Assembly: GCA_014377395.1 (NCBI GenBank)
Contig: JACMPS010000506.1
Span: forward strand, 1 to 8,652
DNA from: Chthonomonadaceae bacterium
Lineage (GTDB): Bacteria > Armatimonadota > Chthonomonadetes > Chthonomonadales > Chthonomonadaceae
Length of the DNA: 8,652 nucleotides
Reading direction: 5' to 3'
The notes beneath the pieces were generated by a model. That model did no database searches. It saw nothing but the letters and a program-made list of their open reading frames with translations, and was not told the DNA's origin. Positions 1-6,352 of the stretch are shown here, one piece after another (within the stretch, counting starts at the first letter, position 1; the number at the start of each line of letters is the position of its first letter). A program made the position numbers and the translations under genes.

Positions 1-1572
1 GTGATCAATCTCCCGGAAGACGCGATCAAAGAGGCAAGCACGATCTTCGTGAAATTGTATCCCGGTGCGTTCAGTCAGGTGGTTGAGGGGCTGGACAGTA
101 TTTTGCGGATGCCAAACGGTTGCTTCGAGCAAACGAGTTCGACGACCTATCCTAATATCCTTGTGCTGGACTACCTGAAAGCGATCAAAAAGGTCAACCC
201 GGAACTGCAAATGAAAGCCGAAGGATTTATCAATGTCGGCTATCAGCGATTGGTGACGTTCGAGGTGAAGGATGGCGGCGGCTTCTCGTGGTTTGGGGAC
301 AATCCCGCACATCAGATTCTCACGGCTTATGGACTCCTTGAATTCAACGACATGGCAAAGGTTCATGAAGTTGATCCTAACTTGATTTCCCGAACGCAAA
401 ACTGGCTTGCGGGAAAAATGCAAAAGGGCGGCTTCTGGGAGGAGAAAAATCCTGGCATTGCTGAGGGGATCATCAACCGACAAACGGGCGCACTTCGCAC
501 CACCGCTTACATCCTTTGGGCATTAGCGGAAAGTGGCTACAAAGGGGAACAAGTTGCGGCGGGTGTCAATTACGTGAAGGCACATTATGACGAAGCGAAA
601 GACCCCTATACGCTTGCGGTCATGTTGAACCTGTTCTCAACGCTTGACCCGCAAGGCGAATTCACCGCGAAAGTGGCGAATGACCTGATCGCTCTCGCAA
701 AAGACAACGGCAAAACGGCAACATGGAGTTCCGACACGAAAACCTTTACCGGGGCGGAGCAAAAAGGCGCTGATCTGGAAACGACGGGACTTGCCGCCTA
801 CGGGCTGGTGAAGTGGGGACGCAACACGAATTTCCTTAACAAAGTTCTGACCTATCTCGTGCAAAGCAAGGACAGTTTCGGGACATGGGAAAGCACACAG
901 GGAACGGTGTGGGCGATGAAAGCCCTTCTCACGGCGTCGAAAGGGGGTTCAGGCAGTGTAGCGGGAACCGTCAGTGTTCGAGTCAATGACAGGGAAGCGG
1001 CGACTTTCGAGATCACGCCGGACAACAACGACGTGATGCGGCAGGTGGACTTGAAGGAGTTTGTGAGACCCGGCGACAACAAAATCAGTTTGCGGTTTTC
1101 AGGAGAAGGCTCTCTGCTGTACCAAATTGTCGGGCGGTATTATCTGCCCTGGAGCAAAGTTCCGGCACTCTCACCGGAGTTCCAACCGATAGCCCTCAAA
1201 GTGGATTACGACAAAACCCGACTGGCGCAGGACGACACGGCAACCGTCACCGTCACCGTGAAAAACGTCACCAACAAAATCGCGGAAATGCCCTTGATTG
1301 ATGTCGGCGTTCCTCCCGGTTTCGAGGTGATCCCCGACGCACTGGTGTCCGCTGTTGAAAATAAGAGACTGAGCAAATTCACGGTAGCGGCGCGGCAAGT
1401 GATCCTCTACTTAAAGGAACTCGCGCCGGGGCAGGAACTCCATTTCTCGTGGCAGGTGCGGGCGAAGTATCCGATCCGGGCGCAATCGCCTCTCTCGAAG
1501 GCGTATCCTTACTACAACCCGGAAAAAGTGACGACTGTTGCGCCAACCGCCTTTGACGTAAGCGGAAAATAA
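1..1572 (+). CDS. Alpha-2-macroglobulin family protein, C-terminal part (5' end outside window)
   Basis: This is the C-terminal 523 residues of a bacterial alpha-2-macroglobulin-like protein, a large cell-envelope protein thought to trap proteases through a reactive thioester. The thioester motif GCFEQ is intact at residues 40-44 of the visible part (Cys41 and Gln44). It is followed by a helical thioester domain to about residue 315, with internal repeats of the type GGFSWFG and KGGFW. Beta-rich C-terminal domains follow, roughly residues 320-523, which are macroglobulin-like and receptor-binding-like. Family members are usually 1500-2000 residues, so the frame clearly enters from the left and the GTG at base 1 is an internal Val codon. 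The signal peptide and bait region are not in view. No penicillin-binding protein 1C partner is seen on this side. The gene ends at TAA, 16 bases before a strong terminator. The family call is firm; the biological target is not known. Confidence 0.93.
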   Translation: MINLPEDAIKEASTIFVKLYPGAFSQVVEGLDSILRMPNGCFEQTSSTTYPNILVLDYLKAIKKVNPELQMKAEGFINVGYQRLVTFEVKDGGGFSWFGDNPAHQILTAYGLLEFNDMAKVHEVDPNLISRTQNWLAGKMQKGGFWEEKNPGIAEGIINRQTGALRTTAYILWALAESGYKGEQVAAGVNYVKAHYDEAKDPYTLAVMLNLFSTLDPQGEFTAKVANDLIALAKDNGKTATWSSDTKTFTGAEQKGADLETTGLAAYGLVKWGRNTNFLNKVLTYLVQSKDSFGTWESTQGTVWAMKALLTASKGGSGSVAGTVSVRVNDREAATFEITPDNNDVMRQVDLKEFVRPGDNKISLRFSGEGSLLYQIVGRYYLPWSKVPALSPEFQPIALKVDYDKTRLAQDDTATVTVTVKNVTNKIAEMPLIDVGVPPGFEVIPDALVSAVENKRLSKFTVAARQVILYLKELAPGQELHFSWQVRAKYPIRAQSPLSKAYPYYNPEKVTTVAPTAFDVSGK

Positions 1573-1588
1573 TCAGATCGAATGTATC

Positions 1589-1623
1589 AACCCTCCCCTT
1601 TTTGCAGAAAGGGGAGGGTTTTT
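1589..1623 (+). terminator. Rho-independent terminator of the macroglobulin gene
   Basis: A perfect 13-bp inverted repeat (1589-1601 with 1608-1620) encloses a 6-base loop and runs straight into five T residues (1619-1623). The stem is GC-rich at its centre. It starts 16 bases after the macroglobulin stop codon. On the minus strand no T tract follows, so it should act mainly on plus-strand transcription. Confidence 0.92.
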
Positions 1624-1645
1624 CGTTTACCAGAAATTAGAGCAA

Positions 1646-1720
1646 TCATGCGGCATTGATGCCCGCAAGACTACCGGTGTAGCCGCCCTCGACGAATTTA
1701 TTCCACCACCCTCGCTTCAT
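1646..1720 (-). CDS. Possible 24-residue small protein downstream of the GNAT gene
   Basis: An ATG at 1718-1720 opens a 24-codon frame ending in TGA at 1646-1648. The peptide begins MKRGWWNKF and ends in a Gly/Ala-rich tail; it is basic and has two adjacent Trp residues. It lies 13 bases after the GNAT stop codon on the same strand. A GGGG stretch about ten bases upstream of the ATG could act as ribosome-binding site. The end of the frame coincides with an imperfect hairpin (about 1649-1668), which might instead be the 3' end structure of the operon. I do not recognise the peptide, and a frame this short can arise by chance. Confidence 0.2.
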   Translation of the reverse strand: MKRGWWNKFVEGGYTGSLAGINAA

Positions 1721-1733
1721 GAGGAGTAATCCC

Positions 1734-2204
1734 CTAAATTTCAAGCACGATGTAGTGAGTACGCTCCATGCCGAGCCGCTTATAAGTGGAAAGTGCCACC
1801 TCGTTTTCAGCGACGGCATAAAGGCGAAAACCGACTGCGCCCTCCCGTTTTCCTTCCTCTACAACGCGCTCGAACAACGCACGAAAGATGCCTTTTCCTC
1901 GTGCATCCTCTCGCACATAAACGCTCTGAAACCACCATAGAGTGCCGTTGCGCCAATCGCTCCATTCGTAAGTCACCATTGTTTGCCCGATCACGTCACC
2001 CGTTTCGTTGACGGCGACGTAGTAGCGGGCGATCTTTTCATCGCTGAGGGCGGTACGGACTCCCGGCAACAGCACCGCTCTGTCAAGAATCATATTTTCA
2101 GTCTCAAAGGCGAGACGGGCATTGTACTCAATGATGATTTCGGCGTCATCAGAGGTCGCCCTGCGAACTGTGTAACTGAGAGGGGCGTTATTCGGATCGG
2201 TCAA
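1734..2204 (-). CDS. GNAT-family N-acetyltransferase
   Basis: This 156-residue protein has the length and layout of a single-domain GNAT acetyltransferase, which moves the acetyl group of acetyl-CoA to an amine. The N-terminal strand YTVRRAT is followed by the first helices. The acetyl-CoA pyrophosphate-binding motif lies at about residues 97-113, with RGKGIF at 102-107. The last position of the usual R/Q-x-x-G-x-G/A motif is Phe here. The C-terminal YKRLGMERTHY segment is typical of the family. The substrate cannot be read from the sequence. The start is TTG: its codon overlaps the prmC stop as TTGA (2201-2204) and is preceded by GAAGGAG at a good distance. This suggests translational coupling to prmC. 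Confidence 0.9.
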   Translation of the reverse strand: MTDPNNAPLSYTVRRATSDDAEIIIEYNARLAFETENMILDRAVLLPGVRTALSDEKIARYYVAVNETGDVIGQTMVTYEWSDWRNGTLWWFQSVYVREDARGKGIFRALFERVVEEGKREGAVGFRLYAVAENEVALSTYKRLGMERTHYIVLEI

Positions 2205-3043
2205 GGTAACTCTCCTTCGACAACACGCTCGATGTCGGCAAAATCCCGTGAAACCCGAAGGTTCTGGAATCCGGCGCGTTCGGCGATTTCAGAGACTGCG
2301 GGGGCTTGTCCCGCCCCGACTTCGACGGCGAAACTTCCCTTTGGCTTGAGGACACGCGCTATCTCAGGGAAAAGTCGGCGGTAAATTTGCAGTCCGTCTT
2401 CGCCGCCGTCAAGTGCAAGTCTCGGTTCGTGATCACGCACTTCCGGCTCAAGAGTGTTCAGGGTCTCGGTTTCGATATAAGGGGGATTGGAAACGATGAA
2501 ATCGAGGGAATGCGCTTCAACTCCCTGTAGCAAATCGGTCTGAAGAAGCTCAACTCGTTGGAGGACACCGTGTCTCTTTGCGTTTGTGAGAGCGATTTCC
2601 AGAGCAAGAGGGGAAAGATCAATGGCGATTGCGCTTACGTTGGGCGAAGTGTTGGCTAAGATGCTGATCGGAATGCACCCGGTTCCGGTTCCCACATCGG
2701 CGAAACGGAAAGCCCCGTCCTTCTTTCGTGCCACCTCAAGAACACGCTCCACCAGCGATTCGGTCTCAGGACGCGGGATCAAAACAGAGGGAGAAACCAC
2801 AAACTCAAGCCCGTAAAACTCCTGTGACCCGCGCAGGTAAGCGAACGGAATACGCCGGGTACGTGCCTCAATCAAAGCCATAAATCGAGTTTCTTGATCG
2901 TAAGTAGGCGGCAGGTAAGTCCCTGCCAACACCTGAGTTCGCGTCACACCGAGCGCAATCATCAGGAGCAGTTGCGCCTCGAAGCGGGGCGATTCGATCT
3001 CCGCTTCACTCAGTTTTCGGGTGGCTTCTTCGAGGGAAAACAA
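2201..3043 (-). CDS. prmC: Peptide chain release factor N5-glutamine methyltransferase PrmC
   Basis: PrmC (HemK) uses S-adenosylmethionine to methylate the glutamine of the GGQ motif in release factors RF1 and RF2, which raises termination efficiency. The 280 residues match the family length. The N-terminal helical substrate-binding domain covers about residues 1-75. RPETE at 91-95 precedes the Rossmann methyltransferase domain, with the SAM-binding loop DVGTGTGC at 116-123 and an acidic residue at 142 for the ribose. The diagnostic catalytic NPPY is at 186-189. The chosen start is TTG at 3041-3043, because an in-frame stop lies only 12 codons upstream and no ATG or GTG falls between; its ribosome-binding site is weak. 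The gene follows prfA, its substrate gene, on the same strand after 182 bases, and overlaps the GNAT gene by 4 bases. Confidence 0.95.
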   Translation of the reverse strand: MFSLEEATRKLSEAEIESPRFEAQLLLMIALGVTRTQVLAGTYLPPTYDQETRFMALIEARTRRIPFAYLRGSQEFYGLEFVVSPSVLIPRPETESLVERVLEVARKKDGAFRFADVGTGTGCIPISILANTSPNVSAIAIDLSPLALEIALTNAKRHGVLQRVELLQTDLLQGVEAHSLDFIVSNPPYIETETLNTLEPEVRDHEPRLALDGGEDGLQIYRRLFPEIARVLKPKGSFAVEVGAGQAPAVSEIAERAGFQNLRVSRDFADIERVVEGELP

Positions 3044-3068
3044 AGGTTTACTTTTCGGGGTAGTACAG

Positions 3069-3223
3069 GGAAAGTGTTAAGTGTTGGGAGCGAGATCAGC
3101 TACTTGTATTGACTCCCCTCTCCCTAGTGAGCCTAAGCGAACGGCAGGAGGAGGGGCTGGGGTTGGGGGCAAAATGTGAGGGCGCACAAACACATTCTTC
3201 ATCTCACTATTTAACACTTTTCC
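3069..3223. repeat. Hairpin-rich intergenic element with short terminal inverted repeats
   Basis: The spacer between prfA and prmC is almost filled by a 155-bp unit bounded by GGAAAGTGTTAA (3069-3080) and its inverted copy TTAACACTTTTCC (3211-3223), which differ by one extra A. Inside, 3115-3125 (CCCCTCTCCCT) can pair with 3146-3156 (AGGAGGAGGGG), apart from one mismatch and one wobble. This is followed by a G-rich tract with runs of 4, 4 and 5 G at about 3153-3169. Such CCCTCTCCC/GGAGGGG units occur as dispersed intergenic repeats in many bacteria. The layout resembles a MITE, but no target duplication is obvious. It could also affect the ratio of prfA to prmC expression. Confidence 0.5.
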
Positions 3224-3225
3224 TT

Positions 3226-4305
3226 CTAATTTGCATCGCCGAGTTTCGCGGCCTGATCCGCCAGAATAAGACGGGTAATAAAGTCCTGAATGTCGCCGTC
3301 CAGCACTCCCGCAACGTTGTGGCTCTGGTAGCCGATGCGGTGATCGGTGATGCGTCCGTCTGGGAAGTTATAGGTACGGATTTTCTCGCTTCTCTCGCCG
3401 GAACCTACCTGTGAACGTCGTGCGCCTGCCGCCGAGTCCTCCGCTTTTTGTAGTTCCAGTTCGTAGAGGCGAGCACGAAGAACGGTTCTCGCCTTGATTT
3501 TGTTCTGAAGTTGACTCCGTTCGTCCTGACAGGTCACGACTAATCCGGTGGGAAGGTGGGTCAGGCGAATCGCGGTTGCCACCTTCTGAACGTTCTGTCC
3601 GCCCGCCGAGGAGGAGTGATAAATGTCCTCTTTGATCTCTTTTTCGTCGAGTTGAACATCCACTTCTTCGGCTTCCGGCATCACGGCGACGGTGACAGTG
3701 GAAGTGTGAATCCGTCCTTTGGTTTCGGTGGCGGGAACACGTTGCACCCGGTGAACGCCGCCCTCGAACTTGAGTTGTGAGTAGGCTCCCTGCCCTTCGA
3801 TCTTAAAGGTCACGTCCTGAACTCCGCCGACGCCGCTTTCCTGATACTCCATGGTTTCGGTCTTCCAACCCTTGCGCTCGGCAAATCGGGTATACATTCG
3901 GAAGAGTTCCGCCGCAAAGAGGTTTGCTTCTTCGCCGCCTGCCGCCGCACGAACTTCGACGAACACGTTTCGGTCATCGTTGGTGTCTTTGGGCAGGAGG
4001 AGAACACGAATTTTCTCTTGCAGCTGGTCACGTAGGACACGGGCGTTTTCGAGTTCTTCCTGATAAAAATCGCGTTCGGAAGGGTCGGCGGCAGAAAGAT
4101 ATTCCTGCGCCGAGGCGATGTCTTTGAGCGTTTGTCGGTAAGCGTGGTAGGACTCGGCGACTTCGCGGAGTTCGCCGTGTGCTTTGGCGGCGGCGGTGTA
4201 GCGGAGATGGTCGCTACAAAATTCCGGGTCGTTCATCTGCCGGTTTAGTTCATCAAATTTGGCTTCGATCTCGTCGAGTTTGCCTTTTGCCTGTTCGAGT
4301 GACAC
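3226..4305 (-). CDS. prfA: Peptide chain release factor 1
   Basis: RF1 recognises UAA and UAG in the ribosomal A site and triggers release of the finished peptide. The 359 residues equal the usual RF1 length. A helical N-terminal domain covers about residues 1-105. The stop-codon-recognition loop carries the RF1-type tripeptide PAT at 191-193 within the sequence RVQRVPATE; RF2 would carry SPF there. The catalytic GGQ is at 235-237 within SSSAGGQNVQK, and its Gln is the substrate of the PrmC encoded next door. The conserved C-terminal segment DGRITDHR, which is followed by a glycine, is present. The start is GTG at 4303-4305, which places the N-terminus where the family begins; the ribosome-binding site is weak. 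Repeat copy 1 begins 18 bases upstream, so any promoter for prfA must lie in or across that repeat. Confidence 0.97.
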   Translation of the reverse strand: MSLEQAKGKLDEIEAKFDELNRQMNDPEFCSDHLRYTAAAKAHGELREVAESYHAYRQTLKDIASAQEYLSAADPSERDFYQEELENARVLRDQLQEKIRVLLLPKDTNDDRNVFVEVRAAAGGEEANLFAAELFRMYTRFAERKGWKTETMEYQESGVGGVQDVTFKIEGQGAYSQLKFEGGVHRVQRVPATETKGRIHTSTVTVAVMPEAEEVDVQLDEKEIKEDIYHSSSAGGQNVQKVATAIRLTHLPTGLVVTCQDERSQLQNKIKARTVLRARLYELELQKAEDSAAGARRSQVGSGERSEKIRTYNFPDGRITDHRIGYQSHNVAGVLDGDIQDFITRLILADQAAKLGDAN

Positions 4306-4322
4306 GTAGGTGGGTATCCTGA

Positions 4323-4391
4323 TTCCGAGGGTTGGTCTATAAGATTTTGTTAATCACATTGTACTCGAAAAATCGAAAACTCGTGGAGAAG
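4323..4391 (+). repeat. 69-bp direct repeat, copy 1, in the prfA/orf120 divergent gap
   Basis: The sequence recurs at 6265-6333 with only two differences (G4330 to T6272 and A4339 to G6281). Similarity stops abruptly on both sides. Within it lie tandem 8-base units TCGAAAAA (4365-4372) and TCGAAAAC (4373-4380) followed by TCG, which could be repeated binding sites. The rest is AT-rich. The copy lies between the starts of prfA (minus) and the 120-aa gene (plus), so it probably carries promoter or operator signals. No convincing sigma-70 -35/-10 pair was found on either strand. Confidence 0.88.
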
Positions 4392-4459
4392 AGCAAAGGC
4401 TCTGACTTCGCTCTTGTTGGTTGATTTGAAACAGAATATTTGCGAAAGAAGAGGTCGCT

Positions 4460-4822
4460 GTGCAAAAGAGGAAAAGACCCGTTACGGTTGTGGAGCCGGA
4501 GGCACGTTTTCAACAACTATTGAATTGGTATGAAGTATTTGTAGAGGAAGTCGAGAGAGGTTATTTTCTGACAATTTACAATTACACGAACGAGTTAGGT
4601 GTTAGACAACTCATGAGGGAGGTGTGTGAAAAAGGCTTTTCCCCTGCGGAAGAGGCAAGGGTTATGCTCGATCAACTGGACACGCGATTCAAGAGAATGT
4701 TGATCCCTGCAAAGAAACCACTTTATCCGGGATACGATAAATCTCATTTTTGGTATCATCAGGTTCCTCGCAATGCACAGTGGGAGTTGCTGGAAGACCT
4801 TCTGAATGAAGGTATTCTCTAA
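4460..4822 (+). CDS. Hypothetical protein, 120 aa, between the two 69-bp repeats
   Basis: I do not recognise this protein. It is soluble-looking, rich in charged and aromatic residues and probably mostly helical, with no signal peptide or membrane segment. The N-terminus is strongly basic (MQKRKRP). Aromatic clusters appear at about residues 23-42 (NWYEVFVEE, GYFLTIYNYTNE) and 88-108 (LYPGYDKSHFWYHQ). The GTG start at 4460 is supported by AGAGG five bases upstream. The gene begins 68 bases after repeat copy 1 and converges on the RelE-like gene with a gap of only 40 bases. It looks like a real gene because of the ribosome-binding site, the full-length frame and the amino-acid composition. A small accessory role, such as an immunity or regulatory protein, is a guess from context only. 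Confidence 0.65.
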   Translation: MQKRKRPVTVVEPEARFQQLLNWYEVFVEEVERGYFLTIYNYTNELGVRQLMREVCEKGFSPAEEARVMLDQLDTRFKRMLIPAKKPLYPGYDKSHFWYHQVPRNAQWELLEDLLNEGIL

Positions 4823-4862
4823 CAAGTGACCCTAACTCCGTGGAGAATGAAGATCGTGAAGT

Positions 4863-5234
4863 TTACTCGTCCAGAGGTATTACGGGGAGTTTGGAGAGGG
4901 CAGCTTTCAGTTTATTCTGGAAATCTTTTCTCTCCGGTTTGTCATCGGCATCTTTTTTGTTGATTAGAACGAAGACAACCGTGTAAAGACAGTCCGTGTT
5001 GCGTCCCTGAACATAAAAGCGGTGACGCCCGATTCGATATTTTCGGATGCCCTTGAGTTCCGCGTCTGAAATCCAGTCAGCGACATTGCGGAGAACAGCA
5101 TTCAGGCTTTCCCCTTTTTCTAAATTATCCTCGTTTGCCATTCTCAAAAGTCGGGTTAGACACTGATGATCCCCTACCTTTGCCAGTTGATCAAAACTCT
5201 CTCTGGCGTGCGGTCTACACAGAAGTTGGCACAA
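4863..5234 (-). CDS. Small basic protein resembling RelE/ParE-superfamily toxins (tentative)
   Basis: The 123-residue product has a helical first half (about residues 10-60). A beta-rich second half follows: KYRIGRHRFYV at 65-75, then CLYTVVFVLINKKD at 82-95, then a C-terminal charged helix at 98-115. This order, with Arg/His-rich strand residues and a following Lys-Lys, recalls RelE/HigB-type mRNA interferases, but no exact family signature is present, so this is a fold-level guess. The start is TTG at 5232-5234, chosen because GGGAG lies at a suitable distance upstream. The gene overlaps the end of the DUF433-like gene by 20 bases, which suggests co-expression and fits an antitoxin-then-toxin order. 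It is the last gene of a three-gene operon. It could instead be an unrelated small protein. Confidence 0.55.
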   Translation of the reverse strand: MCQLLCRPHARESFDQLAKVGDHQCLTRLLRMANEDNLEKGESLNAVLRNVADWISDAELKGIRKYRIGRHRFYVQGRNTDCLYTVVFVLINKKDADDKPERKDFQNKLKAALSKLPVIPLDE

Positions 5235-5823
5235 GGTTTTCTCCCGTGTGATTCAATGCCTCTTTGATGGATGCTTGAAAGGAGGGATCGCGTTCTAACT
5301 CTCCTTCCTCCAACGCATCAATCTCTATGCCGCCCGTATTGAACTGGCAGATTGCTCTTGCAAATGAAATTACGGCACCCAGTTGAGCATAAGTCAAAGT
5401 TGGGTAGGTCTCGTGGAGCGCATCGAGATCAATCAGGCAATCAATTTCTTCAAGAATCTGGTAAACCATGATTGTTTCGCCGTTCGCATCAATCAACACG
5501 GGGAGGGAAGAATAATTCTCCGACAACTGAATCAGACCCCCTTGCTCCTCGGCACAGACAGTCAGGTAATCGGAAACCGCACTATGAGCGGTATGATTTT
5601 GCAAAGTTTGCAACTCATGACCAAAGCGGTTGACTTTAGCCTCGACAAAGGAGACTTGTCTGTTGACTTGGATCAGCAATTCATTGAGGGACGTGCGCTC
5701 CAGGTTCTCCTGAGCCTCACGGAATGTCTCATGAGTCATGGGATAGGAAATTCGTACCGGCTCGTCGAGATACAACGGGTTTCTTCTTACTTTTGATCCG
5801 AGATTACTCAGAAGTGGCTTCAT
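5215..5823 (-). CDS. Hypothetical protein with DUF433-like C-terminal segment
   Basis: The 202-residue product starts MKPLLSNLG. A charged, probably coiled-coil region covers about residues 31-76 and is followed by a hydrophobic domain. The segment at 129-154, with YPTLTYAQLGAVISFA, resembles the DxYPxLTxxQVxxALxYA helix pair of DUF433, a small domain of VapB/HigA-like antitoxin type that is often paired with toxins. The usual GTRIPV part of DUF433 is not evident, so the match is partial. I chose ATG 5823 over an earlier in-frame start at 5880, because it has AAGGA upstream and reduces the overlap with the preceding gene from 77 to 20 bases. Both ends overlap their neighbours by 20 bases, so the three genes form one tightly packed unit. 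A role as antitoxin or adaptor is inferred from order alone. Confidence 0.6.
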   Translation of the reverse strand: MKPLLSNLGSKVRRNPLYLDEPVRISYPMTHETFREAQENLERTSLNELLIQVNRQVSFVEAKVNRFGHELQTLQNHTAHSAVSDYLTVCAEEQGGLIQLSENYSSLPVLIDANGETIMVYQILEEIDCLIDLDALHETYPTLTYAQLGAVISFARAICQFNTGGIEIDALEEGELERDPSFQASIKEALNHTGENLVPTSV

Positions 5824-6184
5824 CTTCTTGTCCTTTTCCAAACAATATCCCCAGATTTTCAGCGAGAAGTTCCGGGTCAACGGTATTCAACGACGGGGGG
5901 TATCCTTCATAGACATTCATGAGAAAGTCGTAGTATTTCGCCCAATGTTCCATCATCTTTACGAAATGATACTGTGGAATGATGACTCTGACGCTGGGCG
6001 TCGTCATGGAAGTGATATCGTTCGTCGTTCCAAAGTAGATTGAAACTTCTGAATTACCAAGAGTAATATGAGTTGTGTTAGCGGCAATTTCACTGATCCC
6101 CACGTCCTGCACGGGAAAAGGCATCGGGCTATTTTTGTTGAGGTCCTGCGTGGGATCACTGCCATTCTCTGAATTTTCCGGCAT
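5804..6184 (-). CDS. DUF3467-like small protein, first gene of the accessory operon
   Basis: The 126-residue product has a disordered, Asn/Ser/Pro-rich N-terminus (about 1-30). A compact segment follows with two strands, THITLGNSEVSIYFG (38-52) and SVRVIIPQYHFVKMM (64-78), and a helix to about residue 90. That strand-strand-helix layout, with a polar-to-hydrophobic VRVIIPQYHF turn, recalls DUF3467 (ARVxLTPxHAKxLL...ExxIxxYE), a small bacterial domain of unknown function. The resemblance is by pattern only. The start ATG at 6182-6184 has AGGA eight bases upstream. The gene starts 81 bases from repeat copy 2, on the opposite strand from the DUF4926-like gene, so the repeat probably lies in its promoter region. 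The stop overlaps the next gene by 20 bases. Confidence 0.6.
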   Translation of the reverse strand: MPENSENGSDPTQDLNKNSPMPFPVQDVGISEIAANTTHITLGNSEVSIYFGTTNDITSMTTPSVRVIIPQYHFVKMMEHWAKYYDFLMNVYEGYPPSLNTVDPELLAENLGILFGKGQEDEATSE

Positions 6185-6264
6185 TGAAATTGTCCTGACG
6201 GGTTGTGAATTTGAAGGGATTATCGGGTCTCTCGAAGAGCGACAGCAGGGACAAATTGTTTCTC

Positions 6265-6333
6265 TTCCGAGTGTTGGTCTGTAAGATTTTGTTAATCACA
6301 TTGTACTCGAAAAATCGAAAACTCGTGGAGAAG
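6265..6333 (+). repeat. 69-bp direct repeat, copy 2, in the DUF3467/DUF4926 divergent gap
   Basis: This copy is 67 of 69 identical to 4323-4391 and in the same orientation. The tandem units TCGAAAAA (6307-6314) and TCGAAAAC (6315-6322) plus TCG are unchanged. It again separates a minus-strand gene (ending its upstream region at 6184) from a plus-strand gene (start 6353). The distance between the two copies is 1942 bases, which is the length that recombination between them would delete. Confidence 0.88.
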
Positions 6334-6352
6334 GAAAGTGGGAGGGGATGCT

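Noticed and set aside
3153..3169. G-quadruplex in the prfA-prmC spacer.
   Set aside because: Only three runs of three or more G are present; a four-stranded form would need the shorter GG runs upstream, so it is not claimed as a feature.
4358..4363. TACAAT on the minus strand of the 69-bp repeat as a -10 box for prfA.
   Set aside because: No acceptable -35 hexamer lies 16-18 bases upstream on that strand, so a sigma-70 promoter is not supported.
4834..4847. AACTCCGTGGAGAA after the 120-aa gene, resembling the AACTCGTGGAGAA end of the 69-bp repeat.
   Set aside because: The match is only about 13 bases with an insertion and does not extend. The 4-bp CTCC/GGAG stem is too short to call a terminator.
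5215..5880. Longer version of the DUF433-like gene starting at 5880.
   Set aside because: It would overlap the preceding gene by 77 bases. The ATG at 5823 has a Shine-Dalgarno match and leaves a 20-base overlap identical in size to the next junction.
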